Below are positions 43,337 to 51,701 of a stretch of DNA of 64,000 nt, piece by piece. The position numbers and the translations under genes are program-made. Below the pieces are notes generated by a model that did no database searches, was not told the DNA's origin, and saw only the letters and a list, made by a program, of their open reading frames with translations. Each line of letters begins with the position of its first letter. Position 1 is the first letter of the stretch. Source of the stretch: JAJECS01 sp965219705 (GTDB taxonomy: Bacteria > Chloroflexota > UBA11872); assembly GCA_965219705.1 (NCBI GenBank), contig CBDCOK010000001.1, positions 1-64,000 of the forward strand, given 5' to 3'.

Positions 43337-43948
43337 TCAGGCCCCGAGGACCTTCCGGCCCTGCTCCCGCAACTGGCCCTGTGGGCCGACGTACCGGTAG
43401 AGCGTCACCGGCCTGATGCCGAGTTCGCGGCACAGCTCCGACACCGACGTGTCGCGGTGCGCCATCGCGGACTGGGCCAGCCTCACCTGGGCTTTCGAGA
43501 GCGCGAACTTCCTGCCGCCCTTGCGTCCGCGAGCCCGCGACACCTTGAGCCCGGCCACGGTGCGTTCGCGGATCAGCTCCCGCTCGAACTCGGCCAGCGC
43601 CGCGAAGATGCCGAACACGAGGCGGCCGGCCGCGGTCGTGGTGTCGACCGGCGCGCCCTGGCCGGCGAGCACCCGCAGGCCCACGCCGCGTGCCGACAGG
43701 TCCTGCACGGTGTTGACCAGGTGGGCGAGGTTGCGGCCGAGGCGGTCGAGCTTCCAGACGACGAGCACGTCGCCCTTGCGCAGGGCGCGCAAGCAGCTGT
43801 CGAGTCCCGGCCGGTCGTCGCGGACGCCGGACGCGAAGCCGTGGTACAGGTTGACGGCGTCGACGCCCTCGGCCCGCAGGGCGTCGCGCTGCAGGTCGAG
43901 CGACTGGGAGCCGTCGGTCTTCGAGACGCGGGCGTAGCCGATCAGCAT
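43337..43948 (-). CDS. tnpR: Tn3-family resolvase (serine recombinase)
   Basis: 203 residues from the ATG at 43948. Resolvase domain with catalytic Ser in LIGYARVSKTDGSQ, then DRPGLDSCLRALRKGDVLVV, WKLDRLGRNLAHLVNTVQDL, AALAEFERELIRERTVAGLK, and a C-terminal helix-turn-helix (HRDTSVSELCRELGIRPVTL). Divergent from the adjacent transposase gene with a presumed res site between. Looks intact. Confidence 0.92.
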   Translation of the reverse strand: MLIGYARVSKTDGSQSLDLQRDALRAEGVDAVNLYHGFASGVRDDRPGLDSCLRALRKGDVLVVWKLDRLGRNLAHLVNTVQDLSARGVGLRVLAGQGAPVDTTTAAGRLVFGIFAALAEFERELIRERTVAGLKVSRARGRKGGRKFALSKAQVRLAQSAMAHRDTSVSELCRELGIRPVTLYRYVGPQGQLREQGRKVLGA

Positions 43949-44060
43949 GTATCGCAAACGGTCGTTTGGGACACGAGGGCGCGGGCGGCTTCTGGCGAGC
44001 TCCTCCACGTATCGTAGGCCGTGTCCCAATCAACGTTTCGCATACGTCCAGTGAAAGAGC
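43949..44060. promoter_or_regulatory. res: Presumed res site between tnpR and tnpA
   Basis: The divergent promoter region contains inverted copies of GGGACACG/CGTGTCCC at about 43967 and 44030 and two CGTATCG-type half sites, as expected for resolvase binding sites. Confidence 0.5.
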
Positions 44061-44940
44061 ATGGCACGGAGAACCGTCCTGACCGGCCGGCAGAGGTCGG
44101 CCCTGTTTTCCCTTCCGCAACGCGAGGCGGACCTGCTGCGCCACTACACCCTGAGCGACGAGGACCTGCAGAACATCGAGGTCCGGCGGCGTCCCCGCAA
44201 CAAGCTGGGCTTCGCGCTGCAGCTGTGCGTCCTCCGCTACCCGGGCCGTCTGCTGGCCCCGGGCGAGTTCGTTCCCCCGGTGGTCGTGGACTTCATCGGC
44301 CGCCAGCTCCACCTGGACGGGGAGGAGCTCGGCGACTACGCGGTGCGGGCCGAGACCCTGCACGAGCATCTGGCGGAGCTGCGCCGCCTGTATGGATTCC
44401 GGTCCTTCTCGGGCGGCGCGGCGCGTGAGCTCGTCGAGCGGCTCCGCGAAGAAGCGCCCCAGGCGCAGTCGAACGAGGACCTGGTCCGGAGGTTCGTCGA
44501 GGCCTGTCGGCGCACGCGGACCATCCTGCCGGCCACGACGACGATCGAGCGGCTCTGCGCCGACGCGCTGGTCGACGCGGAACGCCGGATCGAAGCCCGC
44601 ATCGCCGAGCGGGTGCCGCCCGGGCTGCGGCGCGACCTCGAGCATCTGCTCGAAGAGACGGTCGACGCCGGCGTGACGCGGTTCGTGTGGCTCAGGCAGT
44701 TCGAGCCGGGCAGCAATTCGGCCGACGCCAACCGGTTGCTGGACCGCCTCGAGCACCTCCGGCGCCTCGCGGTTCCGGAAGGCCTCTTCGGCGACATCCC
44801 TCCGCATCGGATCACGCGGCTGCGCCGGCAGGGGGAGCGCTACTTCGCCGACGGGCTCCGCGAGCTCCCGGACAACCGCCGCCTCGCGAGCATGCTGGGC
44901 CGGCGAAGCCGGGCCCGCGCCTGCAGGCGGAAGCCGATCC
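44061..44940 (+). pseudogene. Tn3-family transposase N-terminal part
   Basis: MARRTVLTGRQRSALFSLPQ through RRRPRNKLGFALQLCVLRYP and VRRFVEACRRTRTILPATTT is the DUF4158 N-terminal region of a Tn3 TnpA. After about 290 residues the homology stops at the point where the FGE target cassette begins (44945). About 700 residues including the DDE domain are gone. Confidence 0.85.
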
Positions 44941-44944
44941 GAGC

Positions 44945-45192
44945 AATGAATCCGGGGGGGTTGTTCGCCTCAGGCGGGGGGCGAAGCGGGGTCAACGTAG
45001 TGGGCGTTATGGGACGCCGGCCTGGGGCGGCCAGGCCGGCCAGGCTGCGGAACAACTCGCGGCAATGCTCCTCGAGGCCGCATCGAACGACGTCCGCGGC
45101 GGGCTCGATGCGCCATGCCAACCTGAGCCTGAGTCCCCGAATCGGCCTTCCCCGTGGTAGGTTGGCTCTCCTCAGCAAAGGAGCGGAACACC
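44945..45192 (+). repeat. Upstream module of FGE target cassette, copy B
   Basis: Same sequence blocks as at 29905-30149, starting AATGAATCC right after the broken tnpA. Its precise left edge inside tnpA shows the cassette arrived or recombined here as a unit. Confidence 0.8.
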
Positions 45193-46869
45193 ATGCGGAC
45201 CGTTGCCGACTCGATGCTGGTTCTCTGCGCGTTGGTGTGCACGGCGTCGGTAGCCTCGGCGCAGACGCCGGTGGGGGCGCTGGCGACCGACGAAGGTGAG
45301 CAGTGGGGCTGGGCGGTGGACTACGAGACGGCGGGCGCCGCGCAGGCGCGGGCGCTCAGCGAGTGCGGCGGTGGTTGCCGGGTGGTGTTGACGTTCAACC
45401 GTTGCGCCGCCTACGCCGCGGACCAGGACGCGGCCAGCACGGCGGTGGGCTGGGCGGAATCGTACGGCTCGGCGGCTGCGGCTCAGCAGGCGGCGCTGAC
45501 TGAGTGCAGCTTGCGGGGCGGCTCTGGCTGCATCGTTCGGGTGTGGGGCTGCAACGGCCCGGTGGTCGAGGAGGGGTTGAGCCTCGACCGTGCGGCGCGT
45601 CGTCAGGTTCAGGAGGGCCTGCAGGCCGCCGGCTTCGACCCGGGCGGCGTGGACGGGATGTTCGGTCCGCGGACGCGGGCGGCGATCCGGGGTTGGCAGT
45701 CGTCGCGGGGTGCGCGGCCGACGGGGTATCTGGACGGTCCGGGGGTCGAGGCGCTGCGGTCGGCCGGCGGTTCCGGTCCGGCGACGGGAGCCGCGTCCCC
45801 GGCGCCCGTGGCACGGCAGCCGGCGTCCACCGCTGCGCTGTCCGCGCCGCCCGCGGCCGGCGCGGAACTGGAGGGCCTGTTCTGGCAGTCCATCATGAAC
45901 AGCGCGAACCCGGCGGAGTTCGAGGCGTATCTCGCGCAGTTCCCGAACGGGGTGTTCCGGGCCCTGGCCGAGGCCCGCCTGGCGGCGCTGCGCGCGCCGG
46001 CGGGTACTCCGTCCGGGGCGGCCGGGTCGCGAGTCGACGGCGCGGGGTCGCCGGCTGTCCGGTCACCGGTCCCGGGCGGGCGGGTCGCCGGAGCTCCCGC
46101 TCCAGCCGCCGGGATTGCCGCGGGCGACGCTGCGCGTCCGCGGCCGGGCGACGTGTTCCGGGACTGCGACGCCTGCCCGGAGCTGGTGGTGGTACCGGCG
46201 GGCCGGTTCCGGATGGGCTGCGTCTCCGGCACGGGCTGCCGGGACAGCGAGCTGCCGGTGCACGAGGTGGCGGTGGCGTCGTTCGCGCTGGGCGTGCACG
46301 AGGTGACGTTCGCGGAGTACGAACGCTTCGCCGCGGCGACGGGCCGTGACCGGCCGAACGATCGAGGTTGGGGCGGGGGCGCCCGTCCGGTGATCAACGT
46401 GTCGTGGGAGGACGCGGCGGCCTACGCGGACTGGCTGTCCGGCGAGACGGGCGCGCGGTATCGGTTGCCGAGCGAGTCGGAGTGGGAGTATGCGGCGCGG
46501 GCCGGCGCCGAGACGGCGCACGCCTGGGGGAACGACATCGGCTTTCGCGAAGTCTGCAACTGGGCGAACTACTATGGCTGCAGAGACGAGACGGAGCCGG
46601 TGGGCTCGTTAGCGGCGAACGGGTGGGGCCTGCACGACATGCACGGCAACGTGTTGGAGTGGGTGGCGGACTGCTGGCATCGCAGCTACGCGGGTGCACC
46701 GCGCGATGGCTCGGCGTGGACGAGCGGCGGTTGCGGTGCTCGTACATTGCGGGGCGGTTCCTGGAGGAACGGTAGTCTGGACAGTCTCCGCTCGGCCCAC
46801 CGCGACACAGCCCCTGCCGGGCACCGGTTAGACACCTTCGGTTTTCGCGTGGCGAGGACGCTGCGTTGA
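45193..46869 (+). CDS. Target-family protein 3: DUF4189, peptidoglycan-binding and FGE-sulfatase domains
   Basis: 558 residues from the ATG at 45193. Signal peptide, DUF4189 (GWAVDYETAGAAQARALSEC), PG_binding_1 (VQEGLQAAGFDPGGVDGMFG), linker, helical repeat (AEFEAYLAQFPNGVFRALAE) and a longer, different FGE domain: FRMGCVSGTGCRDSELPVHE, LGVHEVTFAEYERFAAATGR, YRLPSESEWEYAARAGAETA, LHDMHGNVLEWVADCWHRSY. The end, RTLRGGSWRNGSLDSLRSAH onward, does not align codon by codon with the template repeat, so I do not call a variable repeat here. It shares the first two thirds with the DGR targets but has exchanged the C-terminal domain. Confidence 0.88.
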   Translation: MRTVADSMLVLCALVCTASVASAQTPVGALATDEGEQWGWAVDYETAGAAQARALSECGGGCRVVLTFNRCAAYAADQDAASTAVGWAESYGSAAAAQQAALTECSLRGGSGCIVRVWGCNGPVVEEGLSLDRAARRQVQEGLQAAGFDPGGVDGMFGPRTRAAIRGWQSSRGARPTGYLDGPGVEALRSAGGSGPATGAASPAPVARQPASTAALSAPPAAGAELEGLFWQSIMNSANPAEFEAYLAQFPNGVFRALAEARLAALRAPAGTPSGAAGSRVDGAGSPAVRSPVPGGRVAGAPAPAAGIAAGDAARPRPGDVFRDCDACPELVVVPAGRFRMGCVSGTGCRDSELPVHEVAVASFALGVHEVTFAEYERFAAATGRDRPNDRGWGGGARPVINVSWEDAAAYADWLSGETGARYRLPSESEWEYAARAGAETAHAWGNDIGFREVCNWANYYGCRDETEPVGSLAANGWGLHDMHGNVLEWVADCWHRSYAGAPRDGSAWTSGGCGARTLRGGSWRNGSLDSLRSAHRDTAPAGHRLDTFGFRVARTLR

Positions 46870-46898
46870 GTCTTGATTCGTCCCCTCTTTACCTCCTA

Positions 46899-46935
46899 GG
46901 GTACCGACCAGATCCGTGTAGAAATACACCCTAAC
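46899..46935 (+). repeat. Tn3-family terminal repeat, split by later insertions
   Basis: GGGTACCGACCAGATCCGTG through ACACCCTAA matches the terminal repeats at 32460 and 51670. Removing IS1182 and the miniature element reconnects it (CCTAAG) to the transposase fragment at 48529. Confidence 0.75.
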
Positions 46936-48425
46936 AGCCCGTGGCGAAAGTCAGGGGATCCGCACTCGACCGGCTCGATCGAGTTCCGTACACTGGACGG
47001 CATGGCGATGGGCAAGAAACCGGCGGCTCGACAGCCGTCGCCGATGTGGGTGACCACGGCGGACCTTCCGACGAACGCCGGGCATCCCTTCTTCGAGCGT
47101 CTGAACCGGGTCCTGGAGGAGGCAGGCTTCGACGCCTTCGTCGAGGGACTGTGCGGGGCGTTCTACGCTGCGCGGATGGGCCGGCCGAGTCTACGGCCGG
47201 GCCGGTATTTCCGTCTGCTGTTCATCGGCTATTTCGAAGGGTTGTCCTCCGAGCGGGGGATCGCGTGGCGGGTGGCCGATTCGCTGAGTCTGCGGTCGTT
47301 TCTGGACCTGGACGTGACCGAGGCGGCACCGGACCACTCGACGTTGTCGCGCACGCGGCGGCTGATCGACGTGGAGACGCACGTGGCGGTTTTCACGTGG
47401 GTGTTGGAGCGGCTCTCCGCTGCAGGCCTGTTGCGGGGGAAGACGGTCGGCATCGATGCGACGACGCTGGAAGCGAACGCGGCGATGCGGAGCATCGAGC
47501 GTCGGGACACGGGCGAATCCTACGAGGCGTTCATTCGGCGGTTGGCGGAAGCGTCGGGGGTGGAGACACCGACACAGGCGGATCTGGCTCGGTTCGACCG
47601 GTCGCGGAAGAACAAGAAGACGTCGAACAAGGAGTGGAAATCGCCGCAGGACCCGGACGCGAAGGTCGCGAAGATGAAGGACGGCCGGACGCACTTGGCT
47701 CACAAGGCCGAGCACGGGGTCGACATGGACACGGGGGCCATCGTGTCGGTGACGGTGCAGGATGCATCCGACGGCGATACGGCCACGCTGCCGGAGACGC
47801 TGATCACGGCGGCCGAGCAGGTGGAGTTGGTGGCGCCGGACGGTCCGGGGGTCGAAGAGGTGGTCGCCGACAAGGGGTACCACAGCGACGCGACGCTGGT
47901 GGCCCTCGGCGAGGTGGGGGTTCGGAGTCACGTATCGGAGCCGGAGCGCGGCCGGCGCTGCTGGCAGGACAAGAGGACGGGAGAGACGCCGCCGGAGAAG
48001 CGCGCTGCGCAGAAGGCGCTGTATGCGAACCGCCGGCGTGTGGGCGGGCGGCGGGGTCGTCGCCTGCAACGCTGCCGGGGCGAGGTGGTGGAGCGTTCTT
48101 TCGCACACATGTATGAGACAGGGGGAATGCGTCGGGTGTGGGTGCGCGGTCACGAGAATGTCCGCAAGCGGGTGCTGATCCAGGCGGCCGCCTGCAACAT
48201 CGGGCTGCTCCTGCGCCACCAGACCGGCATCGGTACGCCCCGGAGCCTGCAGGGGCGGGCTCTTTCGGCGATTTGCCGCCTGATCGACCGTCTGATCGAC
48301 CGCTGGGGGCGTCTGACGCGCGCCTGGGGGTTCAAATGGACACCGACGGCCCTCGTCGGCTCAATTGCTCATCGCCAAGCTGCCTGAACAGCAGGGCTCA
48401 GCGATCAGACTTCTTCCACGGGCTG
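46935..48425 (+). mobile_element. IS1182-family insertion sequence
   Basis: 1491 bp with terminal repeats CAGCCCGTGG and CCACGGGCTG and a 4-bp duplication CTAA at 46931-46934 and 48426-48429. Inserted in the left target duplication of the 98-bp miniature element. Confidence 0.85.
47002..48387 (+). CDS. IS1182-family (DDE) transposase
   Basis: 461 residues. N-terminal domain GHPFFERLNRVLEEAGFDAF and RPSLRPGRYFRLLFIGYFEG; first catalytic region VGIDATTLEANAAMRSIERR; insert with GRTHLAHKAEHGVDMDTGAI; second region EEVVADKGYHSDATLVALGE; final region VERSFAHMYETGGMRRVWVR with the Glu. All expected acidic residues are visible. A complete transposase. Confidence 0.9.
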   Translation: MAMGKKPAARQPSPMWVTTADLPTNAGHPFFERLNRVLEEAGFDAFVEGLCGAFYAARMGRPSLRPGRYFRLLFIGYFEGLSSERGIAWRVADSLSLRSFLDLDVTEAAPDHSTLSRTRRLIDVETHVAVFTWVLERLSAAGLLRGKTVGIDATTLEANAAMRSIERRDTGESYEAFIRRLAEASGVETPTQADLARFDRSRKNKKTSNKEWKSPQDPDAKVAKMKDGRTHLAHKAEHGVDMDTGAIVSVTVQDASDGDTATLPETLITAAEQVELVAPDGPGVEEVVADKGYHSDATLVALGEVGVRSHVSEPERGRRCWQDKRTGETPPEKRAAQKALYANRRRVGGRRGRRLQRCRGEVVERSFAHMYETGGMRRVWVRGHENVRKRVLIQAAACNIGLLLRHQTGIGTPRSLQGRALSAICRLIDRLIDRWGRLTRAWGFKWTPTALVGSIAHRQAA

Positions 48426-48429
48426 CTAA

Positions 48430-48527
48430 GGACAGTGATCGATATAGATTTGCCGACTTCCGCAGGGCCCAGCCCCTTTTCGCTGCTCGGCACGCCCTGC
48501 ACACGGCAAGGTAATTTCCGGCAGCAT
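48430..48527. mobile_element. 98-bp miniature element, copy A
   Basis: Starts GGACAGTGATCGATATAGAT and ends ACGGCAAGGTAATTTCCGGC AGCAT. Ends are imperfect inverted repeats (both hold TTGCCG and GCAGGGC). A CTAA-type target duplication flanks it (the left copy altered by IS1182). Near identical to copy B. Confidence 0.75.
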
Positions 48528-48528
48528 C

Positions 48529-49170
48529 CTAAGCGTTTCGCGGTGCCCGACGGTCGCCGCCTGGCCAGCGGTATTCCCCGGTCAGGTTGATGTGCTCCCA
48601 GCCGAGCGGCGAGACGTGGGCCAGGAGTTCGCCCGGGATCTCGAGCCCGGCTTGCCTCCTCGCGAAGACGGCGTCGCCGAGCTTCAACGTGTTCCAGTAG
48701 ATGATGATCGCGGCCAGCAGGTTGAGGCGACCCGGTAGTGCTGCCCTTCGCCGGTTCGGTCCTGCAGCTCGCCGCGTTGGTGAAAGTTGATCGCGCGCTT
48801 GAGGGCGTGGTGCGCCTCGCCCTTTGTTCAACCCGACCTGGACCCGACGTCGCATCCCGGGGTCGGTGGTCCAGTCGATCATGAACAGGGAGCATTCGAC
48901 GCGACGCGGCCGACCTCCCGCGGCGAGCTTGCGTAGGCTCTGGCTGGGCCGCATGGTCCCGGCGGCCATGGTCGCCGCCACGCGCAGGATGTCCGCCCAG
49001 TTCCGGTCGATCAGGTCCACGTTCACCTTGCCGCCGACCAGCGGGCGCAGGAGCTTCGGGACGTCCGCGCGGTCGAACACGTAGAGGCGCTTCGACGGCA
49101 GGTCCCGGATGCGCGGGACGAAGGCGTAGCCGAGGATCGAGCACGCGGCGAAGACGTGGTCGGTATGCCC
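48529..49170 (-). pseudogene. Tn3-family transposase C-terminal fragment (Tn21-like)
   Basis: GHTDHVFAACSILGYAFVPR, NWADILRVAATMAAGTMRPS, CSLFMIDWTTDPGMRRRVQV and GWEHINLTGEYRWPGGDRRA match the DDE_Tnp_Tn3 C-terminal half. A frameshift occurs near 48830. It belongs to the transposon whose terminal repeat is at 46899. Confidence 0.85.
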
Positions 49171-49719
49171 GCAGAACAGCAGCCCGCCAAAGACGCGTCC
49201 CACCGCGCGCACTCAGCACGATGGCAGTATCCCGAGTTGCTCGAGGAGGGATACGTCCCCGTTCCCGTTGGATTCCTCCGCCACTATGCGAGCCTGAAGC
49301 CGTACCCGCTCACCTCGGGGGAGGCACTCTTCGTCGTCCACCTGATGGCGTTCAAATGGGACAGCGACTCGCCGTTTCCGTCCTTAGGACAGTGATCGAT
49401 ATAAATTTGCCGACTTCCGCAGGGCCCAGCCCCTCTTTCGCTGCTCGGCACGCCCTGCACACGGCAAGATAATTTCCGGCAACATCCTTACAAGAGGCTC
49501 GCCTCGAGAATGGGCGTTTCGGTCAAGATGGCACGGCGCCACGCGCAGAGCCTCGATCAGAAGGGCTACCTCCGTCGCCTGGTCCGCGTCGGCCAGACCA
49601 ACCGCTTCAACCTCACGCCGTTGTTCGACGCCCTGCGGTCGGCCGTCATGACACGGCGCGCACCGTCGACACAGGCGCAAGAGTCCGCGCCAGAACGACT
49701 GGTTGACTTGCCGGCGTGA
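49171..49719 (+). pseudogene. Helix-turn-helix gene interrupted by the miniature element
   Basis: The first part encodes WQYPELLEEGYVPVPVGFLR and GEALFVVHLMAFKWDSDSPF, and after the element RMGVSVKMARRHAQSLDQKG then YLRRLVRVGQTNRFNLTPLF. Together they form a winged-helix protein of the kind found next to plasmid and transposon replication genes. The 5' end is cut by the Tn3 fragment. Removing element plus one 5-bp duplication leaves the two parts one base out of frame. Confidence 0.65.
49387..49485. mobile_element. 99-bp miniature element, copy B
   Basis: GGACAGTGATCGATATAAAT to AATTTCCGGCAACAT, with a perfect 5-bp duplication CCTTA at 49382-49386 and 49486-49490. A third, 31-bp fragment is at 5884-5914. 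Confidence 0.85.
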
Positions 49720-49739
49720 GCCTCCCCCGCGCGACCGAA

Positions 49740-49841
49740 CTCGACCAGCCGCTCCAGCACGTCGAGCGCCGTCACCTGCAGCCGGTCGCCCAGCAGGAAC
49801 TTCTGCCGCTGCGGGAACTTCTCCACCGTCGGCACCAGCCA
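49740..49841 (-). pseudogene. avd fragment of a second DGR
   Basis: 34 codons on the reverse strand read WLVPTVEKFPQRQKFLLGDR then LQVTALDVLERLVE, differing from the complete Avd at 17543-17923 in only two residues. The end is cut where the helix-turn-helix gene remnant begins, and the beginning is fused to the 3' flank of the target gene at 49875. Confidence 0.88.
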
Positions 49842-49874
49842 CCCCCAGGAGGAAGAGAACAGAAGAATCAAGAC

Positions 49875-51431
49875 CTAATCAAGCGTCCTCGCGACACGGA
49901 AACCGAAGTCGGTGACCCGGCCGCGGACGTGGTCCCAGAAGCGCGCGCCGGGCCGCTCCGCGACGTCGTACCAGGAGCCGCCGCGCAGCACGCGATGGAC
50001 GCAGTCGCCCTCCCAGCAGTCCTCCGTCCATTCCGACAGGTTCCCGACCATGTCGAACAGGCCCGCGCCGTTCGCACCGTACGAGCCGACCGGGCACGTG
50101 CTAAGGTTCCCAGTCCGCTCACGGTCGCAGCCGCGCTGGGAACCCGCCGCCGCCCGGTCCCATTCCGCCTCGGTCGGCAAGCGATAAGTCGCCCCGGCCG
50201 TCCGGCTCAGCCACGACACATACGCCTGCGCGTCGTCCCAGCTCACGCACGTCACAGGATGACGGTCCGTCTGCGGAAAGCCCGGGTCCCGCCGCGAATC
50301 GCCGCCAAAGGTGAGGCATCCGCCGCCCGCACCGCCGCCCGTCGCCGACGTGAACGCCCCATACTCGCCCACCGTCACCTCGTAGCGGCCCAGCGCGAGA
50401 CGGCCGTCCGGCATCACCACCATCTCCGGGCACACCTCGCAGTCCCGGAACACCGCGCCCGGCTGCGGACGCGCGTCCGCGCCGGCCGCAGGCCCGCCGA
50501 CCCGCGACCCGGACGCCGCCGCGGAGGCGCCGGAGACGCGCGAACCCGAAGCCGCGGTCCCGGCGCCGCCGCCGCGCGCCCCTGCCGCGCCGGACGCCCC
50601 GCCCGCCGGCGCGCCCAGCGCTGTCAGCCGGGCCTCGGCCAGCTCGCTGAACAGCCCGTTCGGGAACCGCCGCAGATACGCCTCGAACTCCGATGGGTTC
50701 GTGCTGTTCATGATTGACTGCCAGAACAGGCCCTCGAGCTCGGCAGAGGCGGCCGGCGCGGCCGCTGGCGGTGGCTGCGGCGGCGGCGCGGAGACGGCAG
50801 GCGGCGCAGCCGCGGCGGCGGCGGCCGGCTCCCGCTGGCGGAACGTCGGCTGACCCGGTGCCGACGGCCGCAGCGCCGCCGCCGACGGCCCATCCAGATA
50901 GCCCGTTGCGCGAGAACCCCGAGACGTCTGCCAGCGCCGAATCGCTGCGCGCGTGCGCGGACCGAACAAGCCGTCCGCACCGCCCGGGTCGAAGCCCGCC
51001 GACTGCAGGCCCCGCTGAATCTGCTGACGCGCCCCACGGTCGAGGCCCAGACCCTCCTCGACCACCGGGCCGTTGCAGCCCCACACCCGAACGAGGCATC
51101 CTGTGCCGCCACGCGAGCTGCACTCAGTCAGCGCACGCTGGCGGGCGCCGGCCGGCGAGGAGTACGACTCCCCCCAACCCACCGCCGTGCTGTCCGCGTC
51201 CTGGTCCGCCGCGTACGCGGCGCAGCGCTCGAACGTCAGCACCACCGAGCAGCCCGAGCCGCACTCCGACAGCACCCGCTGGCGAGCGGCCGCCGCCGTC
51301 TCGTAGTCGACTGCCCACCCCCACCGGTCGCCCTGGCGTTCGTCGACCGCCAGCGCACCCACCGGCGGCTGCGCCGCGGGCGCCGACGCCATCCGCAGCA
51401 ACACCCAGAAGACGAGCGCCAATCGGACCAT
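49875..51431 (-). CDS. DGR target protein 4: DUF4189, peptidoglycan-binding and variable FGE-fold domains
   Basis: 518 residues from the ATG at 51431 (GAGGAGG site). Signal peptide MVRLALVFWVLLRMASAPAA; DUF4189 (GWAVDYETAAAARQRVLSEC to GCLVRVWGCN); PG_binding_1 (IQRGLQSAGFDPGGADGLFG); Ala/Gly/Pro linker; helical repeat SEFEAYLRRFPNGLFSELAE; FGE-sulfatase domain (LGRYEVTVGEYGAFTSATGG, MVGNLSEWTEDCWEGDCVHR) ending in VR3. An avd fragment follows 33 bp downstream, so this was the target of a second, now broken DGR locus. The RT and template of that locus are missing. Confidence 0.9.
   Translation of the reverse strand: MVRLALVFWVLLRMASAPAAQPPVGALAVDERQGDRWGWAVDYETAAAARQRVLSECGSGCSVVLTFERCAAYAADQDADSTAVGWGESYSSPAGARQRALTECSSRGGTGCLVRVWGCNGPVVEEGLGLDRGARQQIQRGLQSAGFDPGGADGLFGPRTRAAIRRWQTSRGSRATGYLDGPSAAALRPSAPGQPTFRQREPAAAAAAAPPAVSAPPPQPPPAAAPAASAELEGLFWQSIMNSTNPSEFEAYLRRFPNGLFSELAEARLTALGAPAGGASGAAGARGGGAGTAASGSRVSGASAAASGSRVGGPAAGADARPQPGAVFRDCEVCPEMVVMPDGRLALGRYEVTVGEYGAFTSATGGGAGGGCLTFGGDSRRDPGFPQTDRHPVTCVSWDDAQAYVSWLSRTAGATYRLPTEAEWDRAAAGSQRGCDRERTGNLSTCPVGSYGANGAGLFDMVGNLSEWTEDCWEGDCVHRVLRGGSWYDVAERPGARFWDHVRGRVTDFGFRVARTLD
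49881..49994 (-). repeat. VR3: DGR variable repeat VR3
   Basis: Aligns with the template at 15691-15810 minus two codons. Template AAC codons appear as TAC, GAC, GTC, TTC, GAC, GGC, GTC, GAC and TTC. The CGC-GCC-GCC block of the template is CAC-GTC-CGC here, each derivable from AAC. Confidence 0.8.
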
Positions 51432-51669
51432 CGGGAACCTCCTCGAAGTCGTTGCACCCCCGCCGGCCCGCGCGCCAGGCCCGCCACGACGGCTGCCGCG
51501 ATCCTATCGCCGGTGTCCGTTGCAGCAAACCGCGAGTTGTCCTGCTCCGCCGGTCCTTGTTGGCAATCTTCTGAAACCGCGGTGTATGTTCCAGCTGGAC
51601 ATACAACGCGGTGGACTAAACCGCTACGGCGGTAGACGCTCAGTCGACCCGCCGGCACTGCCGCGTCCA
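51432..51669. other. Intergenic region between target gene 4 and the Tn3 transposon
   Basis: About 240 bp. No gene recognised; the first 60 bp should hold the promoter and the strong GAGGAGG site of target gene 4. Confidence 0.4.
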
Positions 51670-51701
51670 GGGTACCGACACCATTCGTGTTGTGATACAC
51701 G

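Noticed and set aside
46741..46869. A fourth DGR variable repeat at the end of target-family gene 3
   Set aside because: RGGSW and GFRVARTL are conserved because both are FGE domains, but the codons between do not align with the template and do not follow the AAC-derived pattern.
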